Assembly (NCBI GenBank): GCA_947503925.1
Contig: CANNFQ010000005.1
Coordinates: 186,001 to 250,000 of the forward strand
Origin: an uncultured Paracoccaceae bacterium
Lineage (GTDB): Bacteria; Pseudomonadota; Alphaproteobacteria; Rhodobacterales; Rhodobacteraceae
Reading direction: 5' to 3'
Length of the DNA stretch: 64,000 nt
This document shows positions 7,421 through 17,231 of the stretch, piece after piece. Numbering within the stretch: position 1 is the first letter of the stretch; the number at the start of each line of letters is the position of its first letter. Under the pieces are notes generated by a model. The model searched no databases. It had not been told where the DNA came from and saw only the letters and a program-made list of their open reading frames with translations. Position numbers and translations under genes: made by a program.

Positions 7421-9826
7421 ATGAACGTTCTTCCGATTGATCCGATCCTGCCCGAGCTCATGGATGCCCTTGGCACCCATGGGCGCGCCGTGTTGCAGGC
7501 CCCGCCCGGTGCAGGCAAGACTACCAGGGTGCCGCTGGCAATGCTGAATGCCGCCATCAACCCGGGCAAGATCATCATGCTGGAACCCCGCCGTCTGGCA
7601 GCCCGCGCCGCCGCCGAACGGCTGGCGGAATCCCTGGGCGAGGTCCCGGGTCAGACCGTCGGTTACCGCATGCGCGGCGACAGCAAGCCGGGATCAGGTA
7701 TCGAAGTCGTCACCGAGGGCATCCTGACCCGCATGATCCAATCCGATCCGGAATTGGCCGGGATCGGGGCGGTGATCTTTGACGAATTTCACGAACGGTC
7801 CTTGAATGCTGATCTTGGGCTGGCGCTCACCTGGGAATTGCGCAGTGTCTTACGCCCCGATCTCATCATCCTCGTCATGTCCGCCACGCTTGATGCAGGT
7901 CCGGTTGCCGCGATGCTTGACGATGCGCCGGTCCTGACCTCTGAAGGGCGGTCATTTCCTGTCACCTTTCACTATCTTGATCGCGCCATCCCCAAGAATA
8001 CGCGACTGGAACACGCCACAGCCGATCTGATTGTTGACGCGGCGGGCCAGACAACAGGTGGCATGCTTGTATTTCTACCGGGAGAGGGCGAGATCCGGCG
8101 CACCGCCACAGCCCTTGATGGCCGCTTACCCAATGATTGCCAGATCAGGCCTCTTTACGGTGCGTTACCGTTCAAGGATCAACGCGCGGCCATCGCCCCT
8201 GCAAAAGCCGGGCGCAAGATCGTTCTTTCGACTTCGATCGCTGAAACCTCGCTGACCATTTCGGATATCCAGGTGGTGATCGATGCGGGCCGGGCGCGGC
8301 GCGCACGGTTTGATCCGGGCTCTGGCATGTCGCGGCTGGTGACCGAAAAGGTTAGCCGGGCCGAGGCCACCCAGCGCGCAGGCCGTGCAGGACGGGTCGC
8401 CCCCGGTGACGCCTTCTGTCTTTGGACAAAGGGGGAAAACGGCGCGTTGTCCGGCTTTGCCCCGGCCGAAATTGAAGCCGCTGATCTGGCTGGGTTTGCC
8501 TTGGAACTCGCGGCCTGGGGCAGCGATGACCTTGCCTTTCTGACGCCACCGCCACCCGGTGCCCTGGCAGAGGCACGCAGCCTGCTGCAATCGCTGGGGG
8601 CACTGGATGCTGACCTGCGGATCACCGACCATGGCCGCGCATTGGGCGCCCTGCCCTTACATCCGCGTCTGGGACATATGCTGCAAGTCGCTGGCGCACA
8701 GGCCGCCCCTTTGGCGGCGCTTCTGGCGGGGCGCGACCCGCTGCGCGGGGCACCGGTTGACATCACCTTGCGTATCGCCGCTCTGAAGGGGCGCTATGAT
8801 GGACCGGGCACCGTCAATCATGGCGCAGTGTCGCAAATCAAAGCCGAAATCCCCCGCCTGTCGAAAGGGTTGCCAAAACGGCCGCCGATGGAGCTCGCCC
8901 AACAATCCGCGCTCGCCTATCCCGACAGGATCGGGCTACGCCGCAAGGGGGATACCCCCCGTTACATCCTGTCCGGCGGCAAGGGAGCCATCCTTGCCGG
9001 GGATGATCCGCTGGCCGGGCAACGCCTGATCATTGCCACCGATCTTGATGGTGATGCGCGTGAAGCACGGGTCAGACAGGCCGTGACCATCAGTGAAAAG
9101 GCGCTACGCGAACTGTTCGGCGATCAGATCAGTTGGAAAGATATCTGCGTATGGTCACGGCGTGACGGTCAGGTTTTGGCCCGAAGGCAAGAATGCTTTG
9201 GCGCGCTGGTGCTGGATGACAGGGTCTGGCCGGATGCGCCTGACGATGCTGTGGCGCGGGCGATGCTGGATGGGATACGGCAGCTGGGCCTGCTTCCTTT
9301 GCTGGCCGCAGATCGGTTCCGGGCGCGAGTTGCGCTGGTGGATGGTTTGCCCGCAATGGATGATGAAAACCTGCTGGCGGAGTTGGAGGATTGGTTGCTG
9401 CCGCATCTGCATGGCGTGCGCAGCGCAGCGGATTGGAAGAAATATGACATTCTGCCGGCATTGCGCGCGATGCTGGACTGGGACCAAATGCAAAAGCTGG
9501 ATAAGGTCGCACCAGGCCATTTCGAAACACCGCTTGGCCGCAAGATACCTATTGATTATCAGGGCGGCGCGCCCGGCATCACCTTGCGGTTGCAGGAAAT
9601 GTTCGGCGTCACCCGGCATCCGATGGTGGGTCAGGTACCGTTGCGGGTCACGCTTTTGTCGCCTGGGCAAAAGCCGGTGCAGGTGACACAAGACATTGTG
9701 GGATTCTGGGCCAGCTCTTACGCAGATGTGCGCCGGGACATGCGCGGGCGCTATCCACGCCACCCCTGGCCCGAGGACCCCACCGTCGCCGACCCTACTT
9801 TACGCGCGAAACCACGAGGCACATGA
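7421..9826 (+). CDS. hrpB: ATP-dependent helicase HrpB
   Basis: An 801-residue DEAH/RHA-type helicase of the usual HrpB length. Motif I is APPGAGKTTRVPLAM, motif II is DEFHERS (DEFH in place of DEAH, as in HrpB), motif III is MSATL, and motif VI is QRAGRAGRVAPG. The C-terminal HrpB-specific region, including HPLGRKIPIDY-like text (TPLGRKIPIDYQ) and RGRYPRHPWPEDP, is present. The start at 7421 (MNVLPIDPILPEL) aligns with the family, so the extra upstream codons were dropped. HrpB is thought to remodel RNA, though its cellular target is poorly defined. Confidence 0.93.
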   Translation: MNVLPIDPILPELMDALGTHGRAVLQAPPGAGKTTRVPLAMLNAAINPGKIIMLEPRRLAARAAAERLAESLGEVPGQTVGYRMRGDSKPGSGIEVVTEGILTRMIQSDPELAGIGAVIFDEFHERSLNADLGLALTWELRSVLRPDLIILVMSATLDAGPVAAMLDDAPVLTSEGRSFPVTFHYLDRAIPKNTRLEHATADLIVDAAGQTTGGMLVFLPGEGEIRRTATALDGRLPNDCQIRPLYGALPFKDQRAAIAPAKAGRKIVLSTSIAETSLTISDIQVVIDAGRARRARFDPGSGMSRLVTEKVSRAEATQRAGRAGRVAPGDAFCLWTKGENGALSGFAPAEIEAADLAGFALELAAWGSDDLAFLTPPPPGALAEARSLLQSLGALDADLRITDHGRALGALPLHPRLGHMLQVAGAQAAPLAALLAGRDPLRGAPVDITLRIAALKGRYDGPGTVNHGAVSQIKAEIPRLSKGLPKRPPMELAQQSALAYPDRIGLRRKGDTPRYILSGGKGAILAGDDPLAGQRLIIATDLDGDAREARVRQAVTISEKALRELFGDQISWKDICVWSRRDGQVLARRQECFGALVLDDRVWPDAPDDAVARAMLDGIRQLGLLPLLAADRFRARVALVDGLPAMDDENLLAELEDWLLPHLHGVRSAADWKKYDILPALRAMLDWDQMQKLDKVAPGHFETPLGRKIPIDYQGGAPGITLRLQEMFGVTRHPMVGQVPLRVTLLSPGQKPVQVTQDIVGFWASSYADVRRDMRGRYPRHPWPEDPTVADPTLRAKPRGT

Positions 9827-9893
9827 GCGTGATTTGCCAAGCGATTCGGCCTATGTTAATAAAAACACAATAAAATAAACCTATTGGCAGGTT

Positions 9894-10361
9894 ATGATGA
9901 GTTCGAAGATCCACAACCTCTGGACGGGGGCAATCCGTCCATTGCTGAAACGCCCACCTGCACTGCAAGTGGCAGCTCTTTGTCACCGCGATAGTGCCAA
10001 TGGCCCTGAGGTTATGCTCGTCACCAGTTCCAGCGGACGCTGGATTCTGCCAAAGGGTTGGCCCATTGACGGGCTGACCGCGGCTGAAGCTGCCAAGCAG
10101 GAAGCTTGGGAAGAAGGCGGCGTGAAAAAAGGCAAAGTCGACAAAACCGCACTTGGCCATTTCCTGACCGAGAAACGCTTTGACAATGGCGCCGTGATCC
10201 CTTGTGAGACGCAAGTCTTTCCGATTGCTGTGAAATCCGTGGCCAACGACTATCCCGAAGCTGATCAGCGGGATCGCATCTGGGTGTCGCCTGAAAAGGC
10301 GGCCGAAATGGTTGATGACCCGGGTCTAAGCAACATGCTGGAAACTTTCGCCGCGGCCTGA
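9894..10361 (+). CDS. NUDIX hydrolase, DIPP-like
   Basis: A 155-residue protein with a NUDIX box at about residues 58-80 (GWPIDGLTAAEAAKQEAWEEGGV). The key E-x-x-E-E-x-G core is present, but the first Glu of the consensus is Leu and the Arg is Gln, as seen in diphosphoinositol-polyphosphate-phosphohydrolase-like members (the preceding PKGWP supports this). Two consecutive ATG codons, at 9894 and 9897, could serve as start. It probably hydrolyses a nucleoside or inositol-type diphosphate; the substrate is unknown. A PiT phosphate transporter follows 67 bp later on the same strand. Confidence 0.8.
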   Translation: MMSSKIHNLWTGAIRPLLKRPPALQVAALCHRDSANGPEVMLVTSSSGRWILPKGWPIDGLTAAEAAKQEAWEEGGVKKGKVDKTALGHFLTEKRFDNGAVIPCETQVFPIAVKSVANDYPEADQRDRIWVSPEKAAEMVDDPGLSNMLETFAAA

Positions 10362-10428
10362 GTCTTAATCAGTTGCCAGCGCGGCATGCTGTCGCTAACC
10401 CTTCCGCCAGTTTGGGGAAGGGCAAATC

Positions 10429-11913
10429 ATGCGTGACGGGCAACCAACAAATCAGTGGAAAACACTTGACCGCGACCTTGGGCGGATCGGGGCGGTGGAA
10501 TACGCAACGCAATATGTTGCCCAGCCATTGGTTGGCCTCGGCATTGCAATGGCGTTCATCATCGTTGCCGCGCTTGCCAGTACCTTGTTCTTTGGCGGTG
10601 AGACCCATTCCTATGTTGTGATCGCCGCCGCAGCTTTTGGCGCTTATATGGCGGTCAATATCGGCGCCAATGACGTTGCCAATAACATGGGACCTGCGGT
10701 TGGAGCCAATGCGCTGACCATGGGTGGCGCCATCGTAATTGCGGCCCTGTGCGAAAGCGCGGGCGCGCTTCTGGCGGGTGGCGATGTGGTTTCAACCATC
10801 TCCAAAGGGATCATCGACCCTGAAAGTGTTGCCAGCAGTGAGGTTTTCATCTGGGCGATGATGGCCGCCCTGATTTCATCCGCCCTTTGGGTCAATCTGG
10901 CCACCTGGGTTGGCGCGCCCGTTTCTACAACCCATTCAGTGGTCGGCGGCGTGATGGGGGCAGGCATCGCTGCAGCGGGTTTCGCCGCTGTCAACTGGCC
11001 CACGATGAGCGCGATCGCCGCAAGCTGGGTCATCTCTCCCATGATGGGGGGCATCATCGCCGCCGCTTTCCTTGCCTTCATCAAGACCGCAATCATCTAT
11101 CAGGACGACAAAATCGCCGCCGCCCGGCGTTGGGTGCCTGTTCTGATCGGGATCATGGCAGGTGTCTTTGCGATGTACCTGGCCATGAAAGGGTTGAAGA
11201 AAATCGTCAAGATCGACCTTTTGAGTGCCTGCACGATCGGGCTGGTCATCGGCGCGGTCGTCTATGCAATCTCCGCACCGCTGATCAAGCGGCAATCCGA
11301 AGGACTGGAGAACCGCAACCGGTCGTTGAAGCTGCTGTTCAACATCCCCCTGATCCTCTCGGCCGCCCTGCTGTCATTTGCCCATGGGGCCAATGACGTG
11401 GCCAATGCGGTTGGCCCCCTCGCCGCCATTGTGCATGCAGAGGAGTTCGGCACATTCGCAGGCAAGGTCAATATCCCCACATGGGTCATGGTCATCGGGG
11501 CGTTCGGGATATCCTTCGGTCTGATCCTTTTCGGGCCCAAACTGATCCGCATGGTCGGCAGTCAGATTACGAAGCTGAACCCGATGCGCGCCTATTGCGT
11601 CGCCCTGTCAGCTGCGATCACCGTGATCGTGGCCAGCTGGCTGGGCCTGCCCGTATCTTCAACCCATATTGCTGTCGGTGGCGTCTTTGGTGTGGGCTTC
11701 TTCCGCGAATGGGATGCCGAACGCCGCGCACGGCTGTCATCTGCCAAACGCCCCCCAGCAAAGCGGATCGCACCCGAAGAACGCCGCCGCCGTAAATTGG
11801 TGCGCCGGTCGCACTTCATGACGATCATCGCGGCCTGGGTCATCACTGTACCCGCGGCGGCCATAATGTCCGGCCTGATCTTTCTTGGACTGCAAATGGC
11901 GTTTGTCGGCTGA
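10429..11913 (+). CDS. Inorganic phosphate transporter, PiT family
   Basis: A 494-residue membrane protein with the two mirrored PiT signatures: NIGANDVANNMGPAVGA near residue 75 and AHGANDVANAVGPLAAI near residue 320. About ten to twelve hydrophobic segments flank a central cytoplasmic loop, and a basic stretch (SAKRPPAKRIAPEERRRRKLVRR) lies before the last helix. PiT proteins couple phosphate (as metal phosphate) uptake to protons or sodium. A long hydrophilic N-terminus precedes the first helix, as is common in alphaproteobacterial members. A palindromic AT-rich terminator follows. Confidence 0.93.
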   Translation: MRDGQPTNQWKTLDRDLGRIGAVEYATQYVAQPLVGLGIAMAFIIVAALASTLFFGGETHSYVVIAAAAFGAYMAVNIGANDVANNMGPAVGANALTMGGAIVIAALCESAGALLAGGDVVSTISKGIIDPESVASSEVFIWAMMAALISSALWVNLATWVGAPVSTTHSVVGGVMGAGIAAAGFAAVNWPTMSAIAASWVISPMMGGIIAAAFLAFIKTAIIYQDDKIAAARRWVPVLIGIMAGVFAMYLAMKGLKKIVKIDLLSACTIGLVIGAVVYAISAPLIKRQSEGLENRNRSLKLLFNIPLILSAALLSFAHGANDVANAVGPLAAIVHAEEFGTFAGKVNIPTWVMVIGAFGISFGLILFGPKLIRMVGSQITKLNPMRAYCVALSAAITVIVASWLGLPVSSTHIAVGGVFGVGFFREWDAERRARLSSAKRPPAKRIAPEERRRRKLVRRSHFMTIIAAWVITVPAAAIMSGLIFLGLQMAFVG

Positions 11914-11944
11914 GAGTTTTCGTAACGAAAATTCTCCCGTTCGG

Positions 11945-11971
11945 AAAAAAATTTCCTAGGAAATTTTTTTT
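11945..11971. terminator. Perfect AT-rich palindrome between convergent genes, probable bidirectional terminator
   Basis: A loop-free 26-bp palindrome centred on CCTAGG, with A7TTT and AAAT7 arms, sits between the PiT stop and the argF stop. Either strand reads as a stem followed by a U-rich run, as expected for a shared terminator. A second, weaker inverted repeat (GAGTTTTCG/CGAAAATTCTC) lies directly before it at about 11914-11936. Confidence 0.6.
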
Positions 11972-11976
11972 GCCTG

Positions 11977-12882
11977 TCAAACGCCGAGGCAATAGCGCAT
12001 GATCGCCTTCTGCGCATGCAAGCGGTTTTCGGCCTCGTCAAAAATCACTGAGTTTGGCCCATCCATCACGCTGCTTGTCGCCTCATCGTCGCGATGGGCA
12101 GGCAGGCAATGCATAAACAACGCATCATCCTTAGCCTTACCCATCAGCGCATCATTGACCTGATATCCCCGCAACTGATTATGCCGTCTTTCGCGGGCCG
12201 ATTGCGGGTCATGCATACTAACCCAGGTATCAGTGACCACAAGATCAGCCCCATGCACCGCCTCATGCGGATCGCGCACGATAGTATAAAGCCCGTCAAG
12301 CACGGGTTCAGGGTCGAGCGGCGGCGGGCCAGTAAAGACGAGATCAAAGTCAAACTGCTTGGCCGCATGGGCAAAGCTGGCAAAGACATTGTTGCCATCA
12401 CCTGACCAAACGACTTTCTTACCCTTGATCGACCCCTGATGTTCCTCAAACGTCATGACATCGGCCATGATCTGGCACGGATGAGTGCGGTTGGTCAGCC
12501 CGTTGATCACCGGCACGCTGGCGTATTCAGCCATCTCCAAAAGGGTCTGTTCCTCAAATGTGCGGATCATGATCAGATCGACATAGCGTGACAGGACCCT
12601 CGCGGTATCAGCGATCGTTTCGCCATGACCCAACTGCATATCGGTGCCCGACAGAACCATCGTCTGCCCGCCCATCTGGCGCACGCCCACGTCAAAGGAC
12701 ACACGGGTCCGGGTGGAAGGTTTTTCAAAGATCAGCGCCACCATTTGCCCCTCCAATGGTTGTTCGGCGTCCATGGTGCCTTTGGGCTTGCCTTTACGCG
12801 CGTCTTTCATCGCTTGAGCATTGGCGATGATCTTGCGCAGGTCATCCGCAGGTGTCGTATCAATATCCAGAAAGTGGGTCAT
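11977..12882 (-). CDS. argF: Ornithine carbamoyltransferase
   Basis: A 301-residue protein with the carbamoyl-phosphate site S-T-R-T-R ([15 protein letters not shown]), HPCQIMAD, and the ornithine-binding MHCLPAHR near the C-terminus. Length and motifs match anabolic OTCase. It makes citrulline from ornithine and carbamoyl phosphate in the cytoplasm. It is the last gene of a three-gene unit argD-GNAT-argF, 39 bp after the GNAT gene. Confidence 0.95.
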   Translation of the reverse strand: MTHFLDIDTTPADDLRKIIANAQAMKDARKGKPKGTMDAEQPLEGQMVALIFEKPSTRTRVSFDVGVRQMGGQTMVLSGTDMQLGHGETIADTARVLSRYVDLIMIRTFEEQTLLEMAEYASVPVINGLTNRTHPCQIMADVMTFEEHQGSIKGKKVVWSGDGNNVFASFAHAAKQFDFDLVFTGPPPLDPEPVLDGLYTIVRDPHEAVHGADLVVTDTWVSMHDPQSARERRHNQLRGYQVNDALMGKAKDDALFMHCLPAHRDDEATSSVMDGPNSVIFDEAENRLHAQKAIMRYCLGV

Positions 12883-12921
12883 TCTTTTCGCTTTTCGTTG
12901 GGCCGAAGGAGGGCCGAGAAG

Positions 12922-13404
12922 TCAAAGGTGGGTCATCACCTGAACAAGTTTACCATCGCGGGTCTGGGCCAATCGTCGTTTTCGAAACCCGGCCTGATTG
13001 TAGATCCCGATTGTCCTTGTATCCGTTGTATTCGCTGCAACAGCGACCATCGGATAATGCAGGCGCAGATCGCGCAGATAGGCGTCAATGTAACCCACCG
13101 CATGGCCCTGCCCCAGATATTCCGGGTTGCCCACAAATGTGCCAATCACCCGCGTCCCGCGCGGCAGATCAGCATATTCAGGCATCGTAAATGCGCTTGC
13201 ATCATGGTCATGGATATAGGCGAACGGGCGATTGACCAATTCAACCATATGCATGTCGATTTTGGTGTTGTTCATATCCTGTTTGATCAATGCGATCTGC
13301 TTTTCCGCCTCACCCCACCACACTTTGACATGTGGCAGGTCAAGCCACTGACGCAGCTGCGCCAGATCATCGGGGGTCACGCGGCGAAAGCTGTAGTTAC
13401 GCAT
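12922..13404 (-). CDS. GNAT-family acetyltransferase between argD and argF
   Basis: A 160-residue protein with the AAC(6')/IucB-like GNAT pattern: DLPHVKVWWGEAEK, PFAYIHDHDA, and the acetyl-CoA loop in NPEYLGQGHAVGYIDAYL. Its start overlaps the end of argD by 8 bp, so the two are translationally coupled. Its position inside an arginine operon hints at acetylation of an amino-acid-like or aminoglycoside-like amine, but the substrate cannot be named from sequence. Confidence 0.78.
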   Translation of the reverse strand: MRNYSFRRVTPDDLAQLRQWLDLPHVKVWWGEAEKQIALIKQDMNNTKIDMHMVELVNRPFAYIHDHDASAFTMPEYADLPRGTRVIGTFVGNPEYLGQGHAVGYIDAYLRDLRLHYPMVAVAANTTDTRTIGIYNQAGFRKRRLAQTRDGKLVQVMTHL

Positions 13405-14575
13405 CGTCTCCCTTGATCTGTTCGGCTACCTGGCCAAGTTTTTCAACGGCCAGCGCGATATCATCATCCGGAATGTTCAACGCCGGCAAAAGACGGACCA
13501 CGTTATCAGCCGCAGGCACGGTCAGCACGCCTTGCCCGAAGCCTGTATTCACCACATCACTGTTGGCCGCCTTGCACTTCAGTCCAAGCATCAGGCCCGA
13601 TCCGCGTACCGCCTCAAACACATCCGGATAGGCGGCAACTAATCCTTCGAGTTTCTGGCGGAAAAGCCCCGCTTTGCGGTTCACCTCTGCTAGAAACGCA
13701 TCATCACCGACAATCTCCATCACCTTGGCCCCAACCGCACAAGCCAGCGGGTTGCCACCATAGGTCGACCCATGTGTCCCAGCAGTCATACCTGATGCCG
13801 CATCTTCAGTGGCCAGCACGGCCCCCAAGGGAAAGCCCCCGCCGATGCCCTTGGCGACCAGCATGATATCGGGCGTCACACCGGCCCATTCATGCGCAAA
13901 AAGCTTGCCGGTCCGGCCCATGCCGCATTGCACCTCATCAAGGATCATCAGGATGCCATGCTGATCACATAAGTCGCGCAATCCTTTCAGGCAGGCGTCT
14001 GGCAAGGGCCGAATGCCCCCTTCGCCCTGCACGGGTTCGATCATAATTGCCGCGACCTGATCGCTTGCCGCGGCTTGCAGCGCATCATGATCGCCAAACT
14101 CCAGATTGGTAAAGCCGGGCAGCAACGGGCCAAACCCCTTGGTCATCTTTTCGGACCCGGCTGCCGCAATCCCGGCGCTGGACCGGCCGTGGAATGACCC
14201 AGTGAAGGTGATGATCTCTGTCCGATCCTCGCCCTTGTCAGACCAGTATTTTCGGGCCATTTTTACCGCTAACTCGCAAGCTTCCGTCCCCGAATTGGTG
14301 AAAAACACCGTATCGGCGAACGTTTTGTCGACCAGCGCATCGGCCAGCTGCTGCTGAGCCGGAATGTTGTAAAGATTGGAGACATGCCACAGCGCACCAG
14401 CCTGTTCAGCCAGGGCCGCGACCAGTGCCGGATGCGCATGGCCCAGCGCATTCACAGCAATCCCGGCGCCCAGATCCAAAAAACGTCGGCCATCTGCCTC
14501 TGTCAGCCAGGAACCTTCGCCAGACGTGAATGTCAGCGGGGCACGGGAATAGGTTGGCAGAATAGATGCGATCAT
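13397..14575 (-). CDS. argD: Acetylornithine/succinylornithine aminotransferase
   Basis: A class-III PLP aminotransferase of about 392 residues. The PLP lysine lies in MLVAKGIGGGFPLGAVLA, the aspartate contacting the pyridine nitrogen in LMILDEVQCGMGRTG, and the phosphate loop in FFTNSGTEACELAVKMAR. It transfers the amino group from glutamate to N-acetylglutamate semialdehyde in arginine synthesis. The ATG at 14575 (MIASILPTYSRAPL) fits the family better than one three codons earlier. It heads the argD-GNAT-argF unit. Confidence 0.93.
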   Translation of the reverse strand: MIASILPTYSRAPLTFTSGEGSWLTEADGRRFLDLGAGIAVNALGHAHPALVAALAEQAGALWHVSNLYNIPAQQQLADALVDKTFADTVFFTNSGTEACELAVKMARKYWSDKGEDRTEIITFTGSFHGRSSAGIAAAGSEKMTKGFGPLLPGFTNLEFGDHDALQAAASDQVAAIMIEPVQGEGGIRPLPDACLKGLRDLCDQHGILMILDEVQCGMGRTGKLFAHEWAGVTPDIMLVAKGIGGGFPLGAVLATEDAASGMTAGTHGSTYGGNPLACAVGAKVMEIVGDDAFLAEVNRKAGLFRQKLEGLVAAYPDVFEAVRGSGLMLGLKCKAANSDVVNTGFGQGVLTVPAADNVVRLLPALNIPDDDIALAVEKLGQVAEQIKGDDA

Positions 14576-14779
14576 AATGATCATCCTTCGAAGATTGGCC
14601 CGATTGGTGCAGAACCACGCGGGGGTGTCAATGTGTTTAGGGGGTTTGATGAGGTCGTGACAAAGGGCGGCGCTATGAGCGTCGGCGTCGGTTTTCAGCT
14701 GTCATATTCATCATCATGCTGGCGGGATAACTGGAAATGAGGGCATAAGAAAGGGCAAATCTTCGATGAGTCCGATGTC

Positions 14780-15547
14780 ATGCCCCGCAAACAATACCAG
14801 ACGAAGCTGGATGCGCCGTTCCTGAAACGGATCACGTTGCGTCCCGAGAAGATGGAGAAAGGTTACCCGTTTGATCTGCATTGGTTGCAGGAACCGGATT
14901 TCGAACTGAATTTCACCCAGCCGGTGACTATCATCGTCGGCGAAAATGGCACCGGCAAATCAACCTTGATTGAAGCGATTGCAGGGCTTTCCGGGTATGA
15001 TGAGGCTGGTGGCGGGAAAGGTTACCGCCCGGTCGACCATTCAAATGCGATTGATACCAGCGGTGCTGCGCTTGGCGATGCGTTGCGTGCTGGTTGGCTC
15101 CCGAAAATTACCAATGGATGGTTTTTCAAGGCCGAGAGCTTTTTCGACGTGGCGCGCTATTTGGATGAGGTTAACAGCCCCAGCGCGGATTTCCTGTCTC
15201 ATTCCCACGGCGAAGGCTTCATGCGGGTGTTCGAAGAACGCATGTCCCGGCAAGGCATCTATTTCATGGACGAACCGGAAAGTGCGCTTTCACCCAAACG
15301 CCAGCTTGCCTTGTTGCGCATCCTGAACCGGGTGCAGACCGCGGCAAAGGCACAGGTGATTATGGCCACCCATTCGCCGATCCTGATGGCGTTGCCCGGT
15401 GCCGATATCTGGCAGATCTGCAAGGACGGGATCACCCCGGTCGATTATCGCGACACATCGCATTTCCGGCTTTATCAGGATTTTACAATCGATCCCGAGG
15501 CCTTCATCGCCGAAGCCATCGCGGATGAGACGGAAAGCCAGTTCTAG
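14780..15547 (+). CDS. Small AAA-type ATPase (predicted ATPase, COG3910-like)
   Basis: A 255-residue stand-alone P-loop ATPase. Walker A is VGENGTGKST, the ABC-like signature region is LSHSHGEGFMRVF, Walker B is GIYFMDEPESALSPKRQ, and the switch His is in IMATHSPILMALPG. These features place it in the SMC/RecF-like superfamily, close to AAA_21-type proteins. No membrane segment or partner gene is evident. It stands alone between argD (divergent) and the reductase gene. Its role is unknown. Confidence 0.75.
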   Translation: MPRKQYQTKLDAPFLKRITLRPEKMEKGYPFDLHWLQEPDFELNFTQPVTIIVGENGTGKSTLIEAIAGLSGYDEAGGGKGYRPVDHSNAIDTSGAALGDALRAGWLPKITNGWFFKAESFFDVARYLDEVNSPSADFLSHSHGEGFMRVFEERMSRQGIYFMDEPESALSPKRQLALLRILNRVQTAAKAQVIMATHSPILMALPGADIWQICKDGITPVDYRDTSHFRLYQDFTIDPEAFIAEAIADETESQF

Positions 15548-15605
15548 CAACTGTCTCCCTCAGGCAGTTTGCTATGCCCCGGCGATCGGGCCGCCGGGGC
15601 ATACA

Positions 15606-16130
15606 TCAAAGCGTGTATTCCTGATAAATTGCACCGCTGTCATACACTTTATGCTCAGTCAACCGCATCTGCCGGGCCGGGCCTTCCCCGGTAAAAAGCG
15701 GAACGCCCCGTTCAAGAAGGATCGGGGCGCGTTTCAACCGCAAATGGGTTATTTGTCCCGCCCTCAGCAACATTCCGGCAAGAATGCCACCACCGCAAAG
15801 ATAGATGGGCCCGGATGCATCGGACCGCAATCTTTCGACACGTGGCAAGGGATCGGTGACCTTTTCGACCTGCGCACCAGCAGGCAAATCAATCGTCCTG
15901 GAAATCACCAGCGACTGCGCCCATGGATAGGGGTTTTGGCCCGGCTTTAGACCAAAAGCGTAGCCAAACTCATAGGTCGCCCGGCCCATGAGGACCGCCG
16001 CATAAGTTTGCAGCCGGGCAGTGTAGTCGTCGACCACCTCCCCTGTATGAGGGAAAAGGGACACGTCGCCAGATGCGCCTGCGATAAAACCGTCAGCCGA
16101 AACGGCGACGTCATAGATAATGGGTTGCAT
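15606..16130 (-). CDS. Dihydrofolate-reductase-like (RibD C-terminal family) protein
   Basis: A 174-residue single-domain protein beginning MQPIIYDVAVSADGFIAG, as in the RibD C-terminal/DHFR-like family. It contains VLMGRATYEFG for the nucleotide site and GPIYLCGGGILAGMLL. These are stand-alone NADPH-dependent reductases of unknown substrate, distinct from folA. It stops 58 bp after the convergent ATPase gene. Confidence 0.8.
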   Translation of the reverse strand: MQPIIYDVAVSADGFIAGASGDVSLFPHTGEVVDDYTARLQTYAAVLMGRATYEFGYAFGLKPGQNPYPWAQSLVISRTIDLPAGAQVEKVTDPLPRVERLRSDASGPIYLCGGGILAGMLLRAGQITHLRLKRAPILLERGVPLFTGEGPARQMRLTEHKVYDSGAIYQEYTL

Positions 16131-16283
16131 GTTTGTGCTCCCGCTTGGATTGGATCAAATGGATGGATCGTGGTCCGTTACTTGATCACTGGCAGGGCAC
16201 TCCTTCTAACACCGGTTGATGTTATCATATTGTGGGGCAATTCGGCAATTGCCACCGACAGCATCACGGGTCAGAAAGCACAG

Positions 16284-17162
16284 ATGACCCTGCGCACACC
16301 TAACCCACCGCTGGCCGTTGCCCTGATGCTGACGGCCACTGCGTTCATCGCGGGGACGATGCTGTTGGCCAAGACGCTGGGCACCGATTTCCTCGGCGAT
16401 CCGCTGCACCCTTTGCAGATTAGCCATGGCCGGTTCTTGTTCGCATTTTTGGCAATTGCCACTGCCACCGCAATCTATCGGCCAACGCTCAGCAAACCTG
16501 ATTGGGGGCTGCATATCGGGCGGACCGTGTTTGGCTGGGGCGGTGTCACACTGATGTTTGCCGCCGTCAGTTACATCCCATTATCGGACGCCACGGCGAT
16601 CAGCTTTCTCAACCCGGTGTTTGGGATGCTTCTGGCGATCCCGCTGCTGGGTGAACGGGTGGGGCCGTGGCGCTGGACCGCCGCCGCCATGGCGCTTGGC
16701 GGGGCGATGGTCCTGTTGCGCCCCGGTCCTGACAGTTTTCAGCTGGCTGGTTTGTTTGCCCTGGGCGCGGCGGTCATCATGGGTATGGAACTAATTTTTA
16801 TCAAGAAACTGGCGAACAAGGAACCGGCCTTTCAGATCCTGTTGACCAACAACGCGCTTGGGCTTGTGATCGCGTCCGCCGCGGTCCTGCCGGTATGGGA
16901 GCCACCAACATCCGCGCAATGGATCGCGCTGGTCGGGATTGGTGTCATGATGGCCGCAGCCCAGACATGTTTCGTCAACGCGGTCGCCCGCGCCGATGCC
17001 AGCTTTGTCACGCCGTTCAGCTATGTCACACTGATCTTTGCAGCGCTTTACGATCTGCTGATCTTTGATGTTGTGCCGGATGCGATCAGCATTTTCGGTG
17101 CCGCCATCATTCTGACCGGCGCAACTTTGCTTGCCTGGCGCGAAAACCGACACACCGCTTGA
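16284..17162 (+). CDS. DMT-superfamily (EamA) transporter
   Basis: A 292-residue integral membrane protein with about ten hydrophobic helices in two EamA-like halves. The first half ends in FLNPVFGMLLAIPLLGERVGPWRWTAAAMALGGAMVLLRP. The second ends with VTPFSYVTLIFAALYDLLIFDVVPDAISIFGAAIILTGATLLAWRE. Such proteins export or import small metabolites. The ATG at 16284 was chosen because upstream codons add only non-hydrophobic, unrelated sequence. The substrate is unknown. Confidence 0.85.
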   Translation: MTLRTPNPPLAVALMLTATAFIAGTMLLAKTLGTDFLGDPLHPLQISHGRFLFAFLAIATATAIYRPTLSKPDWGLHIGRTVFGWGGVTLMFAAVSYIPLSDATAISFLNPVFGMLLAIPLLGERVGPWRWTAAAMALGGAMVLLRPGPDSFQLAGLFALGAAVIMGMELIFIKKLANKEPAFQILLTNNALGLVIASAAVLPVWEPPTSAQWIALVGIGVMMAAAQTCFVNAVARADASFVTPFSYVTLIFAALYDLLIFDVVPDAISIFGAAIILTGATLLAWRENRHTA

Positions 17163-17231
17163 TCAGAATGCGGCAACAACGATACTGCCCCGGTCAAATT
17201 ACAGCCACGATTCTGGGCTAGATGCGCGACC

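Noticed and set aside
13332-13631. Plus-strand frame over the argD/GNAT junction
   Set aside because: Antisense to two genes with conserved motifs and coupled overlap.
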